Below, in pieces: positions 22,365 through 30,149 of a stretch of 64,000 nucleotides of DNA (its first letter is position 1; each line of letters starts with the position of its first letter). The notes beneath the pieces are model-generated. The model was not told where the DNA came from and made no database searches. It was given only the letters and a program-made list of their open reading frames with translations. A program made the translations under genes and the position numbers. Source of the DNA: Dietzia alimentaria 72 (GTDB lineage Bacteria > Actinomycetota > Actinomycetes > Mycobacteriales > Mycobacteriaceae); contig NZ_AGFF01000024.1 of assembly GCF_000226215.1 (NCBI RefSeq), positions 1 to 64,000 on the forward strand, in the 5' to 3' direction.

Positions 22365-23990
22365 GTGTCCGACTGGTCCGCTGAACGCCACGCCACCCTC
22401 GCAGCGGGCGGGGTGGTGATGAAGCTCCTGGATCGTCATATCGAGCCGATTGACGATCTGCACGGCTTCATCGAGTGGGAAGGCCCGGAAGGTGTGAACG
22501 AGGAGTCGGTGTTCGAGGCGTCCTACCCGGTGAACCATCCGGTCGTGGAGTCGCTGATCCCGTTGGGGTCGATCGATCCGGAGCGGCCGGAGGACACCTG
22601 GACTGAGCTGGTGCATGCCGCGCAGTGGGTGCTCATCGAGGCCGCCCCAGATCCGGTGTCGGGTAAGCCGAACCGGCTGTTTTACCGGGTGCTGCGCATC
22701 ACTGACGGGCATGGCTCGAAGCGGCGCGGCTCGCGGGTCAAGATCGAGGCCGTCTCACTGCACCGTTACTCGGCGCACATCACTTTTCAGGCCTCCCCCG
22801 GCTTCCCGGTGATCGCGCAGCCGAAGTACCGGGACACGCGGGCGGGCCAGTCGCTCAAGGTGATCAAGGAGTACTTCCTGATCAATCTGATGCGCGAGTT
22901 CCAGCCCGGGTCCATCACTGGCTGGGACCTGTGGGAACCGGCGGCGTGGCAGAACGTGGTCGCCGACCGGTGGCCGTGCATCGTCAACCCGATCAACGCG
23001 GACATCGTCACGGCGATGACGATCCTGGACATGCGCTTCGATTCCGGGCTCGCCGCGGTGAAGGAAACCCTCGACGCCGCCGGGCTACTGCTCACCCACG
23101 ACGTGTGGCTCGAGGGCGACCCGCAACCATTCCCGCAGCACACCATCCTGACCAAGCCGACCATCGTCCTCGACGTGGTGCCCCGCCAGTGGGACACCTC
23201 CACGACCGGTCACGTCGGGGATCTGCTCAAGGGACTGATCCGCACCTTCGACACCGAAGCCAACGCGCCGCGGATCGGGCTGGCCGATACTCCGTCCACA
23301 GCGGCCGGAGTGCCGGCGTGGGTGGTGTGGCGCCCGGAGCACATGGAGTCGGTGACCTCGGAGCTCACGGTCGCCAAGTCTGATGTTTGGCACGTCACTG
23401 TGGGTGGCCGTTCACCGGAGGCGCTGAACAAGCTCGTCGGCTCCGGTGCCAAGGCGGTGTTCGGTGGTGTCGGTGCCGCCCTGGCGGGGGCGATCCCCGT
23501 CTTCGGTGGGCTGATCAACGCCGCGGCGATCTTCCTCGGCGAGATTGTCGGGGACGGGCTCAAAGACAAACTGTTCGCCTGGTCGGTGTCCTTCGACGGC
23601 AAACGCCGCGACTGGCACGGCCGGTTCGGTTACCGAGATTCGGTCGGGGCCGGCGACGGCTGGACGTTATCTGCCTACCAGCAGGCGTTCCAGATGCTCG
23701 CCCAGGGCGCCGGCGGTATCAGTATCGGGTTCACCGTCGACGGGGCGGCCCCGTTCGTGTGGGGCGTCGATTACCGGGCTGGGGACCAGCAGGGCCTGGT
23801 GCACCGCGACATCGTGTTCGCCACGTACGTCTCCAAGTCTGCGATCGGGCAGAAGCGCGGCGACCGCCGACTCCGCTCGACGATCGAGCTCGGGGATCCG
23901 CGGGTGCGGGAGAGTCCGGCGGCTTTGTTCGCGAGGTCGATCAAGTCTGTGCAGAACGCGGTGGACCGCGTCAAGACGTTCATCATGTGA
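22365..23990 (+). CDS. Baseplate hub / tail-associated protein (ReqiPepy6 Gp37-like)
   Basis: A 541-residue minor tail protein, GTG start 3 bases after the Dit-like gene. It resembles the actinophage Gp37-like hub family: IEPIDDLHGFIEWEGPEG near the start, a central VTSELTVAKSDVWHVTVGGR segment and a C-terminal part with SKSAIGQKRGDRRLRSTIEL. Residues about 345-395 hold hydrophobic Gly/Ala-rich helices (GAKAVFGGVGAALAGAIP and AAIFLGEIVGDGL) that could contact the membrane during DNA ejection. This protein would sit under the tail tube and link the receptor-binding parts. Confidence 0.82.
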   Translation: MSDWSAERHATLAAGGVVMKLLDRHIEPIDDLHGFIEWEGPEGVNEESVFEASYPVNHPVVESLIPLGSIDPERPEDTWTELVHAAQWVLIEAAPDPVSGKPNRLFYRVLRITDGHGSKRRGSRVKIEAVSLHRYSAHITFQASPGFPVIAQPKYRDTRAGQSLKVIKEYFLINLMREFQPGSITGWDLWEPAAWQNVVADRWPCIVNPINADIVTAMTILDMRFDSGLAAVKETLDAAGLLLTHDVWLEGDPQPFPQHTILTKPTIVLDVVPRQWDTSTTGHVGDLLKGLIRTFDTEANAPRIGLADTPSTAAGVPAWVVWRPEHMESVTSELTVAKSDVWHVTVGGRSPEALNKLVGSGAKAVFGGVGAALAGAIPVFGGLINAAAIFLGEIVGDGLKDKLFAWSVSFDGKRRDWHGRFGYRDSVGAGDGWTLSAYQQAFQMLAQGAGGISIGFTVDGAAPFVWGVDYRAGDQQGLVHRDIVFATYVSKSAIGQKRGDRRLRSTIELGDPRVRESPAALFARSIKSVQNAVDRVKTFIM

Positions 23991-23999
23991 GGAGAAGCG

Positions 24000-24386
24000 A
24001 TGCCCGACGACATCACCGACGAGATTTTTCCGTACCCGAGGCACCCGGACTTTCATCCGCTCGCGTACGTGTTCTTCAACATGCCGCACTTGTCGGTCGA
24101 CGCTGACGGTGCGCACGCGATGGCGGCGTGGGTGTTCGGCCGGCTCGGTTGCTCCGGGCCGGGCAGTGCAGCCCCGCCGTCGGTGAAGTACGACGCGCTC
24201 GGAGGCTCCGGTGCCCCGCATGAGTACGGGGTGTGGATCCCGGCTGATAAGGAGCGGGCGACGGTCGAGGTGACGACCCCGGAGGTTGTGCTGACCGATA
24301 TGGACGAGGACGGTCTCGCGGAGGTCATCACTAACGCGCAGGCGGCGTTGGTGGCCAAGCGCGCCAAGACGGCCAAGGAGGCCTGA
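24000..24386 (+). CDS. Minor tail protein, unknown
   Basis: A 128-residue protein starting with ATG 24000 behind GAGGAGAAGCG. It looks like a small structural protein of the baseplate set: an N-terminal FPYPRHPDFHPLAYVF motif, a middle with PHEYGVWIPADKERATV and a helical, Lys/Ala-rich end (ITNAQAALVAKRAKTAK). It stands between the hub and a second minor tail protein, separated from the next gene by one base. No specific family. Confidence 0.65.
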   Translation: MPDDITDEIFPYPRHPDFHPLAYVFFNMPHLSVDADGAHAMAAWVFGRLGCSGPGSAAPPSVKYDALGGSGAPHEYGVWIPADKERATVEVTTPEVVLTDMDEDGLAEVITNAQAALVAKRAKTAKEA

Positions 24387-24387
24387 G

Positions 24388-25107
24388 ATGGGCGTCAATC
24401 TAAGCGGTACGACCCCAACGTCGCCGGGTGTGCCGGGCGGGATCTTGCAGCAGATCTTTGACGGGATCGGCGGTATCGGGCAGGCGCTCGCGGACGGGCT
24501 CACCGGCATCATCGGCATGATCGCCGACGCCCTGTTCGGTCCCGGCCCGGGCGATCCGATCGTCCGTATCGCTGACGGAATGACCGCCCTCAATAGCCGC
24601 GTGGAACTGCTGGACGATGTTCCCGGCTATGCGGGCGGGATCATGACCCAGAACCGCCGCTTCGGGTCCGGCGCGACGTACAAGACGATCCCGTTCAACT
24701 CGCGGTATGGGCCTTCGAAGAAGGCTCAACTCAATACGTCGAACCACCGGATGGTCATCGAGACCGGCTCGTGGTCAGCGCACTTCACCATCTCCACGTC
24801 AGGCGGCGGCGGTGTCGGTCACGGGCTGCGGGCACTGGTGCGGGACAAGAACGGTACCGAGGTCATGACCCGGTTCTTCGACTGGCAAACCCCAAATGCC
24901 GGCTGGGATCAGCATTACGCCATGCCGATCATCGTTCCGCCTGAATCGGCGCCGTGGTCGATCGAGCTCGGGTATCGGCACAACGGATTGTGGTGGACGC
25001 TCTACGGCGGGACGGAGAAGACCCTGATTTGGGTGGAGCGGAAGAACATTGACACTGCGAACTCAGGAATCATCCGCAACCCGGGCGACGGCCCGGACGT
25101 TACTTAG
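24388..25107 (+). CDS. Minor tail protein
   Basis: A 239-residue protein, coupled to its neighbours. The N-terminal 50 residues are hydrophobic and Gly-rich (GGILQQIFDGIGGIGQALAD; GIIGMIADALFGPGPGD), and could be an amphipathic segment. The C-terminal 130 residues are a beta-rich domain (AHFTISTSGGGGVGHGLRAL; LGYRHNGLWWTLYGGTEK) of the kind seen in small adhesin domains. It probably forms part of the tail tip and may bind carbohydrate; that role is inferred. Confidence 0.7.
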   Translation: MGVNLSGTTPTSPGVPGGILQQIFDGIGGIGQALADGLTGIIGMIADALFGPGPGDPIVRIADGMTALNSRVELLDDVPGYAGGIMTQNRRFGSGATYKTIPFNSRYGPSKKAQLNTSNHRMVIETGSWSAHFTISTSGGGGVGHGLRALVRDKNGTEVMTRFFDWQTPNAGWDQHYAMPIIVPPESAPWSIELGYRHNGLWWTLYGGTEKTLIWVERKNIDTANSGIIRNPGDGPDVT

Positions 25108-25117
25108 GGGGATTGGG

Positions 25118-26491
25118 ATGCCGACTCTTACTGGCTCTCTCGCTGACGTTGTAGGCGAGCTACTTGTCGCGGGGCAGGTGCGGCAGGCGTTCGTGAAGGC
25201 CCCCGCAGCGCGTGGGTCACTGGCTTCGGGTGATCGCTTGATCGTGTCTGCCCCAGTGCCAGTGGCCGCGTCAGGCACCATTTCGCTCGATCTCGAACCC
25301 GGCCCGGCGGTGTTGGTAGTAGACACCTACGCGGGTGGCCCGGACATCTACGAGCTGTATGTCACCGCCGACATGACGTTGCTGTCGGAGGCGGTGGCCG
25401 AGTCGGCTCCTGCGCATGAACGGTCGTGGGTCGAGTCTGTGATGGTGCAGCTGCGCGCTGACGCACGCGCGGCGGCGCAGCAGGCGGAGGCGGATCGTGT
25501 TGCGGCGGAGGGCGCTCGGCAGGCCGCTGAGACGGCGCGGGATGCGGCGGCTGATCACGAGTCGGAGACTGACCGTCTGGCCGGTGTGGCAGGCGGTCAC
25601 GCTGCTGACGCTGACCAGCATCGGGGGGCGGCGGCGGGGTCGGAGTCGAACGCTTCCCTGTCGGAGCAGTCTGCGGCGCAGAGCGAGGCGCAGGCGGGAG
25701 TGTTCCGTGACCACGCGCGGGATGCTCGCGATGAGTCTCGTACCGCCCGTGATGGATCAGTGGAGGCTCGTGGTGGCGCCGAGACCGCACGAGATGCGGC
25801 TGCCGGGTCTGCGTCGGCGGCGGCATCATCAGAATCGGCTGCGGAGGTATCGCGTCAGGCTGCGGACCTCGCCGCATCCCGGCGCGCGATCCAGGTGTGG
25901 AACGGTAACCAGTGGATCGACGCGGACAAGGTGCGCTTCGACGGTGTCGGCGGGTTGCAGGAGGCGCTCGTGTGGGATGCCTCGCTGGGCGAGTACGTGA
26001 CAGTGTGGCCGATCCCGCCACTCTGGGTGGACGACTTCACCACCCCGACACTGGATGAGCGGTGGACCTTGATGGACGGCACCTACTCCCCACCCGGTCT
26101 GACCAACGCATTAATTTCCGGACCCACGGTTTCTGCCGCGTTCGAGGTCACAATCCAAGGCGGAAATGGGGCGACGCTATTTGCTATTTCCTCGGACTAC
26201 TCCGCTGGCGCAAATGTGGTGTTCGCCCCGTCAGGGGTGCTGCGTCTGAGGGATGGGTTCGCCACCGATGTTGGTAAGTCTGAGGTGGGGGCGTGGTCCG
26301 TGAGTTCGTCTGTGACGCTACGCCGTGCGGGAGGGCTGTGGACTGTACTGGTGGACGGGCGGCAGGTGGAAGCCCATCCCGAGGACGGAGGCGGACCGTT
26401 GTCGATGCCTGACACGCATACAGTGCCGCTAACTCTCATGGTTCAGGACCAGGGGTCCACTGTCGACATGGTGTCGTACACGGAACTGTAG
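25118..26491 (+). CDS. Tail fibre / receptor-binding protein with Ala-rich coiled coil
   Basis: A 457-residue protein. I start it at ATG 25118 behind GGGGGATTGGG rather than at an earlier in-frame codon inside the previous gene. Residues 1-105 are beta-rich. Residues 105-255 are a long Ala/Glu/Arg-rich coiled coil made of short repeats (AADHESETDRLAGVAGG; EARGGAETARDAAAGSAS), the stalk of a trimeric fibre. Residues 260-457 are a beta-rich C-terminal domain (GNGATLFAISSDYSAGANVV; VTLRRAGGLWTVLVDG) that likely binds the host surface. It is the last structural gene before lysis. Confidence 0.8.
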   Translation: MPTLTGSLADVVGELLVAGQVRQAFVKAPAARGSLASGDRLIVSAPVPVAASGTISLDLEPGPAVLVVDTYAGGPDIYELYVTADMTLLSEAVAESAPAHERSWVESVMVQLRADARAAAQQAEADRVAAEGARQAAETARDAAADHESETDRLAGVAGGHAADADQHRGAAAGSESNASLSEQSAAQSEAQAGVFRDHARDARDESRTARDGSVEARGGAETARDAAAGSASAAASSESAAEVSRQAADLAASRRAIQVWNGNQWIDADKVRFDGVGGLQEALVWDASLGEYVTVWPIPPLWVDDFTTPTLDERWTLMDGTYSPPGLTNALISGPTVSAAFEVTIQGGNGATLFAISSDYSAGANVVFAPSGVLRLRDGFATDVGKSEVGAWSVSSSVTLRRAGGLWTVLVDGRQVEAHPEDGGGPLSMPDTHTVPLTLMVQDQGSTVDMVSYTEL

Positions 26492-26703
26492 GCCGCGACT
26501 CGGGACCTGGTGCCCGCGCGGTAACTGGTGGCACCAGACGGCGGGTTCTGGCCCCACGAGTAGACCCGCCCCTAACCGCCCGATCATGGGCGGCGTCATC
26601 GCGGCCAGAGTGAAAAACTAGTTGCACTCTGGTTGCACTCTGACCGCTCCTCATTGCAACCCCCGGCACTCACGCTGGGGGGTTCCTCATTTCAGGAGGC
26701 AAC
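26492..26703 (+). promoter_or_regulatory. Intergenic switch-like hairpins and terminator before lysis genes
   Basis: No gene is seen in these 212 bases. CCGCCC/GGGCGG pair at about 26577-26594. One arm, GCGGCCAGAGTG (26601-26612), can pair with either of two tandem repeats of GTTGCACTCTG (26621-26631 and 26632-26642): with 26625-26636 (8 Watson-Crick pairs plus two G-U and two more pairs) or with 26636-26647 (11 of 12). These two folds exclude each other. AACCCCC (26658-26664) and GGGGGTT then form a terminator-like hairpin, and AGGAGGC follows as the ribosome binding site of lysin B. Confidence 0.5.
26658..26684 (+). terminator. Terminator-like hairpin before lysin B
   Basis: AACCCCC (26658-26664) pairs with GGGGGTT (26678-26684), with a 13-base loop, followed by CCTCATTTC rather than a pure T-run. 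It separates structural and lysis genes and would be leaky. Confidence 0.5.
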
Positions 26704-27474
26704 ATGCCTATCACCGCACTCGTCCTCGACGGGGCAGGCTCACACGGCCGCACGTCCGGGGTGGTCGATCCGATGGTGGAGCGGCTGCGCTGGAAAACCG
26801 GGTGCACCACCCGGTGGGTGCCGTGGGCGGCGTCGCTGATGGGGGTGGGGGGGCCACTGTCGTGGCCGGAAGCGTCACGCCGGGCGGTGATGCGCATCGC
26901 GTCGATGGTGCGTGACACCGACGACGACATCATCCTCATCGGCTACAGCGCCGGAACACGACCAGTCCGCGAGTTCCTCGAACAACACCCCGAACTGCGC
27001 CACCGCATCGCCGCAGTGTTGCAGATGGCCGACGGGTGGCAACCCGCAGACCGCCAACAACACGGCATCCCTGACAGTCCAGGGTTCGGGGTGATGGGCG
27101 AAAACTACGGGCCAATCCCCGACCGCACCCTATGGGTGGGGCACCCGTTGGATCCGATCAGTCGGTGCGCCCCCGATTCGTTGCTGCGGTACCTCACGGC
27201 ATCGGCTGACGCTGTGCCCGGGCAACTACTCGCGGCGTTCGTGGATAAGGCTCACCGCGGCCGGTTGCAACTGATCCCCATGTTGGGATTGCCGCCGTGG
27301 GAATGGTTTCAAGGGTTGGGGCCGCGCATCACACGATCGGTCCGTGAGGCAGAGGGTTACCTCACCGCAGGCAGGCACACGGCGGGTTACCTCGAGCCGT
27401 TCCACACCCCGGATGGTGACGCCCGTCCTCTCGCGCACCGTATCGCTGACTCGGCTGCGTGGGCCGTCCGATGA
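26704..27474 (+). CDS. lysB: Lysin B, mycolyl-arabinogalactan esterase
   Basis: A 256-residue alpha/beta hydrolase that should cut the ester linking mycolic acids to arabinogalactan, freeing the outer membrane at lysis. It has the G-x-S-x-G nucleophile elbow GYSAG (S82), preceded by a strand (DDDIILI), an acid-bearing HPLDPIS at about residue 150, and a C-terminal histidine region (PFHTPDGD). It starts at ATG 26704 behind TCAGGAGGC. Its stop overlaps a tiny frame as ATGA. Lysin B is restricted to phages of mycolate-bearing hosts, which supports the host assignment. Confidence 0.93.
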   Translation: MPITALVLDGAGSHGRTSGVVDPMVERLRWKTGCTTRWVPWAASLMGVGGPLSWPEASRRAVMRIASMVRDTDDDIILIGYSAGTRPVREFLEQHPELRHRIAAVLQMADGWQPADRQQHGIPDSPGFGVMGENYGPIPDRTLWVGHPLDPISRCAPDSLLRYLTASADAVPGQLLAAFVDKAHRGRLQLIPMLGLPPWEWFQGLGPRITRSVREAEGYLTAGRHTAGYLEPFHTPDGDARPLAHRIADSAAWAVR

Positions 27475-27560
27475 TCGGCCACCTCGTGTGGGGCTTGCGG
27501 ATGCTGTGGGCCGTCGCCGCTATCTATCTTGACGCGTTACGTCACACGGTGCGGCCATGA
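27471..27560 (+). CDS. 29-residue hydrophobic peptide between lysin B and lysin A
   Basis: A tiny frame that starts inside the lysin B stop (ATGA) and ends in an ATGA overlap with the next gene. The peptide MIGHLVWGLRMLWAVAAIYL continues with a short polar end. It has one hydrophobic helix of about 17 residues and looks like a single-span membrane peptide. The exact overlaps on both sides make a translated gene likely, though 29 residues is near the limit of what sequence alone can support. A role in lysis timing is possible. Confidence 0.45.
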   Translation: MIGHLVWGLRMLWAVAAIYLDALRHTVRP

Positions 27561-27706
27561 ACCGCTACTACCGGTGGCGACTCCGGGCCCAGATGTGGGC
27601 GCCGTTCGCGTGGGAGACCTGGCGGTGGGCCAACAGCGTGTTCGACGCCTGGTTCATCGCCCAACTGAACAAGTCCTGGCGCATCGCCTTGAAGGGGGAG
27701 AAATGA
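27557..27706 (+). CDS. 49-residue Trp-rich peptide
   Basis: A 49-residue basic peptide with seven tryptophans (RWRLRAQMWAPFAWETW), coupled upstream by ATGA and overlapping the endolysin start at 27703. The Trp/Arg composition resembles membrane-active amphipathic peptides. It sits between lysin B and the endolysin, so it may assist envelope damage or control lysis, but no known family is recognised. Inference comes from composition and position. Confidence 0.55.
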   Translation: MNRYYRWRLRAQMWAPFAWETWRWANSVFDAWFIAQLNKSWRIALKGEK

Positions 27707-28476
27707 AGTCATGGGAGAACCTCGAGCCGGATCGGTACCGGCTGATGAACAAGCACTACTCCAAGGGACGAAACGGCCGGACGATCGACAAGATTGTCGT
27801 GCACCACAACGCCGGCATCCTCTCAGTCGACGACATCTGGCAGGTCTGGCAGTCGAGGCAGGCATCCGCCCACTACCAGGTCGAGTCCGGAGGCTTGATC
27901 GGCCAGCTCGTCAACGACTGGGACACCGCCTGGCACGCGGCGAACACCTACATCAACGAGTCCTCCATCGGCATCGAGGTGTCCAACTACACCGGTCCCC
28001 CGGGCTGGAAGATCACCGACAAGGCGGTCGAGGAAGCCGCTCATTTGATCGCTGCACTCTGCCGCGCCTACAAACTGGGACGGCCAAACCCCGGCACGAA
28101 CATCCGATACCACCGCGAGTTCACCGGCACTTCATGCCCCCACAATCTCGCGCCGGGCGGCGAGGACAACGCCACTCTCATCTCCCGTGCCCGCCACTGG
28201 TACGACGCCATGGCCAATCCCACCAACCCCGCACCCGCGCCGGCCCCGGCGCCCGCACCGAAGGAGACCGAAGTGACCAAAGACCAGGCAGACCGCATCG
28301 AGGCCAAGCTCGACCTTCTTCTCGACCAGGTCGCAGGCCAGCGCAACGAGCGCGGCGAACAAGAGTTCAACGGATGGGAGCAGGGCGGCCACCGCACCCT
28401 CTACGACCTGACCTCCGCGATCGCCGCGGACGCCGGTATCGCAGGCACCGCCGACACCAAGAAGGGGAGGAAGTGA
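27703..28476 (+). CDS. lysA: Lysin A: N-acetylmuramoyl-L-alanine amidase endolysin
   Basis: A 257-residue endolysin that cuts the amide between muramic acid and the stem peptide. It starts at ATG 27703, overlapping the previous stop; the ribosome binding site is AAGGGGGAG. Residues about 25-165 form an amidase_2/PGRP domain: KIVVHHNAG with H34, AWHAANTYINESSIGIEVSN, YHREF near 137 and TSCPHN near 145, which together give the zinc ligands. A PAPAPAPAPAPK linker follows, then a coiled region (DQADRIEAKLDLLLDQVAG) and a short C-terminal part that may bind the wall. It lies next to the holin gene. Confidence 0.93.
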   Translation: MKSWENLEPDRYRLMNKHYSKGRNGRTIDKIVVHHNAGILSVDDIWQVWQSRQASAHYQVESGGLIGQLVNDWDTAWHAANTYINESSIGIEVSNYTGPPGWKITDKAVEEAAHLIAALCRAYKLGRPNPGTNIRYHREFTGTSCPHNLAPGGEDNATLISRARHWYDAMANPTNPAPAPAPAPAPKETEVTKDQADRIEAKLDLLLDQVAGQRNERGEQEFNGWEQGGHRTLYDLTSAIAADAGIAGTADTKKGRK

Positions 28477-28478
28477 CC

Positions 28479-28721
28479 ATGTACAACTCGCAGTTCTGGA
28501 AAGACACCGCCGAGCGTGCGGTCAAGACCCTGGCTCAGGCGCTCGTCGCCGTGTTCGTGGCCGGGGTGACCATCCTGTCCGTCGACTGGCTCGATGCTCT
28601 CGCGATCGCAGGTACCGCCACCCTCGTGTCGGTACTCACCTCGATCGCCTCCGCGGGAGTGGGTAGCCACTCGACCGCGTCTCTCGTTGCCACGCCTGGC
28701 CGGCACCGCCTCGAGGAGTGA
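28479..28721 (+). CDS. Holin, r1t-like
   Basis: An 80-residue holin that forms the inner-membrane lesion letting the endolysin reach the wall. It starts at ATG 28479 behind GGGAGGAAGTGACC. The FWKDTAERAVKTLAQALVAV start is the signature of the phage r1t holin family, followed by two membrane helices (about 18-36 and 42-62) joined by a short DWLDA turn. The C-terminal tail is basic and soluble. It overlaps the next gene as GTGA. Confidence 0.9.
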   Translation: MYNSQFWKDTAERAVKTLAQALVAVFVAGVTILSVDWLDALAIAGTATLVSVLTSIASAGVGSHSTASLVATPGRHRLEE

Positions 28722-29137
28722 GCGTGCCGGACGACCGCCGAGCCGTAGCCGCCGGACGAGTACTGCTGCACGGCACCGCCCTGGTGCTCGTCGCTCTAGT
28801 AGGCGGCTACGGCTTACTGCTGGCCATCCACGGAGAGGACCTGTGGGCACTGCGCACCTACGGGCCGGCGTTGAGTGTCCCTGGCGGAATTGCGACATGG
28901 GGGGTGGCGGCGGTAGCGGCTGCGGTGCTGATGCTCATCGGGACTGTGCTGGGCCGTGAGCAGATCGTCGGTGCGGGTGCGACGCTGGCGATGCTGTGGC
29001 TCGTGGTGTTCGCGACCATGTTCGCGGTCTCCGCGGCCCGCGACCCGTCGCCGGTCGCCCAGCCTGGTGTACTCGCCTACGGGTGCCTGACCGCGTTCGC
29101 GGCACTTCGCGCTGGCGTCGCAGTCGGGAGACCATGA
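28718..29137 (+). CDS. Lysis-region membrane protein
   Basis: A 139-residue membrane protein, GTG start in a GTGA overlap with the holin. Four hydrophobic segments are visible: about residues 14-34 (VLLHGTALVLVALVGGYGLL), 55-75, 83-102 and 110-130. It has few charges and no catalytic motif. Actinophages often carry extra membrane proteins beside the holin, which may act as antiholin, second holin or spanin-like factors. Its precise role cannot be told from sequence. Confidence 0.7.
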   Translation: MSVPDDRRAVAAGRVLLHGTALVLVALVGGYGLLLAIHGEDLWALRTYGPALSVPGGIATWGVAAVAAAVLMLIGTVLGREQIVGAGATLAMLWLVVFATMFAVSAARDPSPVAQPGVLAYGCLTAFAALRAGVAVGRP

Positions 29138-29565
29138 TGCAAGCTTTCGAGCCACTCCATCCGAATCTACGGATCTCGGCCCTGTCCGTCTGTTCCGTTG
29201 GGTCGATCACCCGGGGCCTCGCGTATGTGGGTCAGCAATCTACGGGCGGACTCACGACGTTTGTCGACGCGGTCGTGCCATTGCCGGTTTGGGCGATCAT
29301 CTGGATGCTCTCGGGACTGGCGATCCTCGCAGGCATTTGGCATCGCGTCATCGCCAGGTGGGCGTTGTCGTTCGCCGCGTCCTTGTGGGCAGTGTGGGGG
29401 CTGTCGTTTCTGTGGGCGGCCATCTCCGGCGACTCTGCCCGAGGCTGGGTGACTGCATCCACGATGTTCACCCTCGCTGGAGTGATGGTCATTATCGCCG
29501 CCCTGGCTGACTCGGTAGGACCACCCGAGGATCCGGTGATTCCACCGAGAGGGGACGACGTATGA
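29134..29565 (+). CDS. Second lysis-region membrane protein
   Basis: A 143-residue membrane protein started at ATG 29134 in an ATGA overlap; a second ATG follows immediately. It has three to four hydrophobic helices (VWAIIWMLSGLAILAGIW; WALSFAASLWAVWGLSFLW; FTLAGVMVIIAALADSV) and a short charged C-terminus. It differs in sequence from the upstream membrane protein, so this is not a simple duplication. It may be a further lysis regulator. Confidence 0.7.
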   Translation: MMQAFEPLHPNLRISALSVCSVGSITRGLAYVGQQSTGGLTTFVDAVVPLPVWAIIWMLSGLAILAGIWHRVIARWALSFAASLWAVWGLSFLWAAISGDSARGWVTASTMFTLAGVMVIIAALADSVGPPEDPVIPPRGDDV

Positions 29566-29948
29566 CGTGGAGCAACCTCGCCGTCGGGGTGGTGTCAGCG
29601 TTGACGCTGATGATCAGCACATGGATCACGGCCCGATGGTCAGCTCGTACCGGCGAGAAGGCTAACGAGAACGACCAGCAAGCCAACCACACCGCCGACT
29701 GGAATGCCTTCACGCAACGGCTGGAAGCGTGGACCGAACGTCAGTTGAAGGAGCAGGACGAGCGGACCGAGCAACAGCTCGCCGAACGGGACCGGCGTAT
29801 CGACCGTCTCGAGAAGCGGCTCGACACGATCGAGATGAAGTACCGGGCGGCGATCGCCTATATACGGCGCATCGTGGCTCAGCTGCAGCGTCACGTTTCC
29901 CCTGAGGACATCGAGACTCCACCTCCAGAGATCACGCCGGACCTATGA
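29562..29948 (+). CDS. Single-span protein with coiled coil, spanin-like
   Basis: A 128-residue protein with one N-terminal membrane helix (residues 5-24) followed by a charged coiled coil of about 60 residues (ERTEQQLAERDRRIDRLEK). It is placed last in the lysis operon, which fits a protein that anchors in the inner membrane and projects a helical arm into the wall space, as spanins do. Known actinophages usually use lysin B instead of spanins, so the label is only by shape. A strong terminator follows. Confidence 0.65.
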   Translation: MTWSNLAVGVVSALTLMISTWITARWSARTGEKANENDQQANHTADWNAFTQRLEAWTERQLKEQDERTEQQLAERDRRIDRLEKRLDTIEMKYRAAIAYIRRIVAQLQRHVSPEDIETPPPEITPDL

Positions 29949-29976
29949 GCCCGCGTAGCCTCACCTCGCACGAATG

Positions 29977-30014
29977 AGCCGCCCTCACCTGACCTGGTGG
30001 GGGCGGCTCTTTTG
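29977..30014 (+). terminator. Strong terminator of the late operon
   Basis: The arm 29977-29989 pairs with 29996-30008 over 13 bases with one mismatch, followed by CTCTTTTG. It ends the lysis operon and would isolate the recombinase that follows. Confidence 0.85.
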
Positions 30015-30149
30015 TCGTTACGGGCGGCACGATGTCGGTCCGATGAGGTATTAGTGGACGTACCGCAGAAAGCGGTCGACCCCCGACGGTGCTACCAACA
30101 CCGGCCGAGGGTCTGAGCCACCACACCACCAACTCTGGAGTGATGACCT

